A DNA stretch of 64,000 nucleotides from assembly GCA_017415105.1 (NCBI GenBank), contig JAFQJD010000006.1, forward strand, positions 1 through 64,000. The letters are read 5' to 3'. Below are positions 61,260-64,000 of the stretch, one piece after another. Numbering within the stretch: the first letter of the stretch is position 1; each line of letters starts with the position of its first letter. The DNA is from Clostridia bacterium (lineage in GTDB: Bacteria > Bacillota > Clostridia > UBA1381). A model generated the notes under the pieces. The model made no database searches. It was not told the origin of the DNA and saw only the letters and a list, made by a program, of their open reading frames with translations. The translations under genes and the position numbers were made by a program.

Positions 61260-62177
61260 ATGGCATTTACAGCAAGTGATGTTAAAGAATTAAGAGAAAT
61301 GACAGGCTGCGGTATGATGGACTGTAAGAAGGCTCTTACAGAGACTGACGGCGACAAGGACAAGGCTGTTGAGCTTTTAAGAGAAAAAGGTCTTGCTACA
61401 GCAGCTAAGAAGTCAGGCAGAATCGCATCAGAGGGTATCGTTAAGTCATATATTGACGGTGGCGTAGGCGTTGTTGTTGAGGTTAACTCAGAGACAGACT
61501 TCGTTGCAAAGAACGCAGACTTCCAGGATTTCGTTGCTGATATCGCAAAGACAGTTGCAGTAGCAGCTCCGGCTGATGTTGAGGCTCTTAAGGCAGCTGA
61601 GTGCAACGGCACAACAGTTGGCGAGCTTCTTACAGAGAAGATCGCAAAGATTGGCGAGAATATGAACATCAGACGTTTTGCAAGAATAGATACAACAGGT
61701 GTTGTTGTTGACTATATCCACGCTGCAGGTAAGATTGGCGTTCTCGTTGAGGCAGACGCTCCTGCAACAGACGATGTTAAGGAAGCTTTGAGAAACGTTG
61801 CAATGCAGGTTGCAGCACTTAACCCGAAGTACCTTTCAAGCGACGATGTTCCGGCAGAGTACAAGGAGCACGAGAAGGAAATTCTTATTGCACAGCTTAA
61901 GAACGACCCGAAGAATGCTTCAAAGCCGGATGAGATTATCGAAAAGATGATCGGCGGACGTCTTGCAAAGGAGCTTAAGGAAGTATGTCTTTTAGAGCAG
62001 CTTTACGTTAAGGCTGAGAACAAGGAATCAGTTGGCAAGTACCTTGAAATGGTATCAGCTAAGGTTGGTTCACCTATCACAGTTAAGAGCTTCGTTCGTT
62101 TTGAAACAGGCGAGGGTCTTGAGAAGAAGGAAGACGACTTCGCAGCAGAAGTTGCAGCAATGGCTGGCAAGAACTAA
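61260..62177 (+). CDS. tsf: Translation elongation factor Ts
   Basis: 305 residues. The N-terminal UBA-like domain and conserved motif read DVKELREMTGCGMMDCKKAL, then GIVKSYIDGGVGVVVEVNSE and TDFVAKNADF in the core, and IHAAGKIGVLVE in the second subdomain. It recycles EF-Tu by nucleotide exchange. AGGAGG lies 7 nt before ATG 61260. It is the second gene of the rpsB operon and ends at a strong terminator. Length and motifs are typical. Confidence 0.99.
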   Translation: MAFTASDVKELREMTGCGMMDCKKALTETDGDKDKAVELLREKGLATAAKKSGRIASEGIVKSYIDGGVGVVVEVNSETDFVAKNADFQDFVADIAKTVAVAAPADVEALKAAECNGTTVGELLTEKIAKIGENMNIRRFARIDTTGVVVDYIHAAGKIGVLVEADAPATDDVKEALRNVAMQVAALNPKYLSSDDVPAEYKEHEKEILIAQLKNDPKNASKPDEIIEKMIGGRLAKELKEVCLLEQLYVKAENKESVGKYLEMVSAKVGSPITVKSFVRFETGEGLEKKEDDFAAEVAAMAGKN

Positions 62178-62186
62178 TATTGAAAT

Positions 62187-62212
62187 AAAAGAGCACTTCG
62201 GTGCTCTTTTTG
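62187..62212 (+). terminator. Terminator of the rpsB-tsf operon
   Basis: AAAAGAGCAC - TTCG - GTGCTCTTTT with an ultra-stable UUCG tetraloop and extra T residues. Confidence 0.95.
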
Positions 62213-62221
62213 GTTTTTCGC

Positions 62222-62250
62222 TTGCAAAATGGTGAAATATATAGTATAAT
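62222..62250 (+). promoter_or_regulatory. Promoter of the RbsD/FucU-family gene
   Basis: TTGCAA (62222-62227), 17 nt, TATAAT (62245-62250), about 30 nt before ATG 62281. Confidence 0.75.
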
Positions 62251-62280
62251 ATAATAAAATACCGAAAGGAAATAAAATCT

Positions 62281-62703
62281 ATGTTAAAAGGAATACCAAG
62301 TATAATTTCACCGGAGCTTTTAAAAATTATGATGGAGATGGGCCACGGTGACGAGATAGTAATCGGTGACGGCAATTTCCCGGGCAAAAGCATCAATGCA
62401 AACTGCGTAAGATGTGATGGACACAATGTTCCGGAGCTATTAGAGGCAATGCTTAAGCTTTTTCCGCTTGATACATATGCAAAGCCGGTATATATTATGG
62501 AAAAAGTTCCGGGTGACGATGTAGAAACACCGATATGGAACGAGTACAGAAAAATTGTAAAGCCGTATACTGATGAAGAGCTTGAACAGGTAGAGCGATT
62601 TGCGTTCTATGAGCGTGCAAAGAAAGCATATGCCGTTGTAATGACAGGCGAGAGTGCTTTGTATGCAAACATAATCCTTAAAAAAGGAGTAGTAACGGAT
62701 TGA
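62281..62703 (+). CDS. RbsD/FucU-family sugar mutarotase
   Basis: 140 residues, typical of FucU. Motifs are MLKGIPSIISPELLKIMMEM, GHGDEIVIGDGNFPG, an R-CDGHNVPELLEAMLKLFPLD stretch and a C-terminal YERAKKAYAVVMTGESALYA followed by NIILKKGV. These enzymes interconvert anomers of fucose or ribose for catabolism. The GDGNFPG and Tyr-Ala-Asn end (YANIILKKG) favour the FucU branch. AAAGGAA precedes ATG 62281. No fucose or ribose transport genes adjoin it in the window. Confidence 0.88.
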   Translation: MLKGIPSIISPELLKIMMEMGHGDEIVIGDGNFPGKSINANCVRCDGHNVPELLEAMLKLFPLDTYAKPVYIMEKVPGDDVETPIWNEYRKIVKPYTDEELEQVERFAFYERAKKAYAVVMTGESALYANIILKKGVVTD

Positions 62704-62705
62704 TA

Positions 62706-62740
62706 ACATAAAAAGCAAGTCAATGACTTGCTTTTTATGT
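62706..62740 (+). terminator. Terminator after the RbsD/FucU-family gene
   Basis: ACATAAAAAGCAAGTCA pairs with TGACTTGCTTTTTATGT over 17 bp, with a T-run inside the right arm. The right arm also contains the -35 box of the next promoter. Confidence 0.85.
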
Positions 62741-62756
62741 GTTTTTGGTATATAAT
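62728..62756 (+). promoter_or_regulatory. Promoter of the nicotinamidase-like gene, overlapping the preceding terminator
   Basis: TTGCTT (62728-62733) lies in the terminator stem, then 17 nt, then TATAAT (62751-62756). The GTG start at 62775 is 19 nt after the -10, so the transcript would have a very short leader. Confidence 0.6.
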
Positions 62757-62774
62757 GGAAATGAGGTGATATAC

Positions 62775-63278
62775 GTGAAAAAAACATTGATTGTTGTTGA
62801 TATGCAAAACGATTTTATAGATATGGCACTCGGAACAAAGGAAGCAGCAGCGATAGTCCCGAAAGTGAAAGAAAAAATTTCGGAGTATATAAGAAATGGC
62901 GATGAGGTAATCTATACACGTGATACTCACGGTGAGGATTATCTCGATACGACGGAGGGGAAAAAGCTTCCGGTTGTGCATTGCGTGAAGGGCACGAAAG
63001 GTTGGGAGATTGCTGACGGACTGTATATAGAGGGATGTAAGATAATAGACAAGCCGAATTTCGGATGGCCAAACTGGAATGAGGAAAAGCTTGAAGATGT
63101 TGAGATTATCGGCTTGTGTACGGATATATGTGTTGTGTCAAATGCACTTATTATAAAAGCTGTATTTCCCGATGCGGTTGTAAAGGTTGATAAAGACTGC
63201 TGTGCAGGCGTGACGCCAGAAAGCCATAATGCGGCACTTATGACGATGCAGATGTGTCAGATAGAAATTGCAGATTGA
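62775..63278 (+). CDS. Isochorismatase-fold cysteine hydrolase, probable nicotinamidase
   Basis: 167 residues: TLIVVDMQNDFID with catalytic Asp, an RDTHGEDY stretch typical of nicotinamidases, then HCVKGTKGWEI containing the active-site Lys, and the nucleophile Cys in IIGLCTDICVVSNAL. Nicotinamidase converts nicotinamide to nicotinate for NAD salvage. Its position 10 nt upstream of nadE supports this over isochorismatase. The start is GTG 62775 with GAGGTGAT 4-5 nt upstream; the longer frame from 62739 overlaps the -10 box. Confidence 0.85.
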   Translation: MKKTLIVVDMQNDFIDMALGTKEAAAIVPKVKEKISEYIRNGDEVIYTRDTHGEDYLDTTEGKKLPVVHCVKGTKGWEIADGLYIEGCKIIDKPNFGWPNWNEEKLEDVEIIGLCTDICVVSNALIIKAVFPDAVVKVDKDCCAGVTPESHNAALMTMQMCQIEIAD

Positions 63279-63288
63279 GGTGGAAAAA

Positions 63289-64000
63289 ATGTTTGATGCG
63301 AACAAAGTTAAAAACGATTGTGTAGAATGGATAAGGGACTTCTTTGAAAAAAACGGTCCGGACTGCAATGCAGTTGTCGGAATATCAGGCGGTAAAGACA
63401 GCTCTGTAGTTGCGGCATTGTGTGTTGAGGCACTGGGCAAGGACAGGGTTATAGGCGTACTTATGCCGCAGGGCGAGCAACACGATATAGATATGGCGTA
63501 TATGCTTGTAAACCATCTTGGGATTAAGCATTATGAGGTGAATGTCAAAGCTGCAGTAGACGGTATTTTAAACAGTTTTCCGGCAGAACTTGACATTACA
63601 CCGCAGACACGGCAGAACATACCTCCAAGAATACGTATGGCAACTCTTTATGCAGTGTCACAGAGCTGTAACGGCAGGGTTGCAAACACCTGCAATCTGT
63701 CAGAGGACTGGGTAGGCTATTCCACGAGATACGGCGATTCGGTAGGCGATTTTTCGCCGATGTCAAATCTGACAGTAACAGAGGTTAAAAAAATCGGACA
63801 CCTTCTCGGATTACCAAAGGAGTTGGTTGAAAAAACACCGATAGACGGACTGTGCGGTAAAACTGATGAGGAAAACCTCGGCTTTACGTATGCTGAGCTT
63901 GATAAATATATCCGTACCGGAGAAATTGCAGATAAAGCAAAAAAAGAGCTTATCGACAAAAAGCATAAGGCAAACCTGTTCAAGCTTGAGCTGATGCCGG
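63289..64000 (+). CDS. nadE: NAD synthase (partial, runs off the right edge)
   Basis: The first 237 residues are present. The ATP pyrophosphatase loop is VVGISGGKDSSVVAAL, followed by VLMPQGEQHDIDMAYML, a PPRIRMATLYAVSQS segment, NTCNLSEDWVGYSTRYGD (synthase signature) and VGDFSPMSNLTVTEVKK, then LGLPKELVEKTPIDGLCGKTDEENLGFTYAELDKYI. It makes NAD from deamido-NAD, here using ammonia since no glutaminase domain precedes it. GAGGTGG lies 6 nt before ATG 63289, forming a unit with the nicotinamidase-like gene. Only the last part is cut off. Confidence 0.95.
   Translation, partial: MFDANKVKNDCVEWIRDFFEKNGPDCNAVVGISGGKDSSVVAALCVEALGKDRVIGVLMPQGEQHDIDMAYMLVNHLGIKHYEVNVKAAVDGILNSFPAELDITPQTRQNIPPRIRMATLYAVSQSCNGRVANTCNLSEDWVGYSTRYGDSVGDFSPMSNLTVTEVKKIGHLLGLPKELVEKTPIDGLCGKTDEENLGFTYAELDKYIRTGEIADKAKKELIDKKHKANLFKLELMP

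Overview
The window looks like a chromosomal segment of a spore-forming or spore-derived anaerobic Firmicute of class Clostridia, probably a gut or plant-fibre degrader. The evidence is a Spo0A regulator, strong GGAGG-type ribosome binding sites, many S-layer homology (SLH) proteins, Pro-Thr linkers, and Gram-positive style promoters and T-tailed terminators. No phage, IS element, CRISPR array, rRNA or tRNA gene was seen.

Layout. 1-2000: the tail of an unknown gene, a hairpin cluster and a MutS-type ATPase. 2000-7200: an AT-rich intergenic region with DnaA-box-like 9-mers, a tiny membrane peptide coupled to a large surface lipoprotein, and a GH3 glycosidase. 7200-7900: a scar where the last residues of an AraC regulator abut the last 200 residues of a repeat-rich surface protein. 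7950-12850: an AraC regulator divergent from a creatinase-like M24 protein, an unknown protein, an esterase-like alpha/beta hydrolase and a small DMT-type membrane protein. 13000-46130: the centrepiece, three tandem copies of one four-gene operon (A-B-C-D), each about 10.5-11.5 kb with its own promoter and terminator. 46135-49671: a minus-strand metabolic operon (metallo-beta-lactamase fold protein, enolase-superfamily dehydratase, SDR) divergent from a second AraC regulator. 49700-52560: two mosaic multi-hairpin elements flanking an SLH-serpin lipoprotein and a DNA glycosylase, followed by a small membrane protein. 52600-64000: housekeeping genes (topoisomerase III, rRNA methyltransferase-like protein, coaBC, trmB, spo0A, two YetF-family-associated genes, rpsB-tsf, fucU/rbsD-like, a nicotinamidase-like hydrolase and the start of nadE).

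How the genes may work together. Each cassette encodes A, a secreted protein with a propeller resembling PL22 oligogalacturonate lyase; B, a protein with three C-terminal SLH domains; C, a large protein with N-terminal SLH domains; and D, a very large secreted protein with GLUG-like repeats, Pro-Thr linkers, an Fn3-like domain and a C-terminal module related to the C-terminus of A. In copy 3, D also carries an SGNH esterase domain resembling CE12 rhamnogalacturonan acetylesterase. With the nearby sugar-acid-type dehydratase, SDR, GH3 and esterase genes, the simplest reading is an S-layer-attached apparatus for binding and cutting pectin-like polysaccharide, diversified by tandem triplication. 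I know of no described system with this organisation. The function is inferred from sequence resemblance only.
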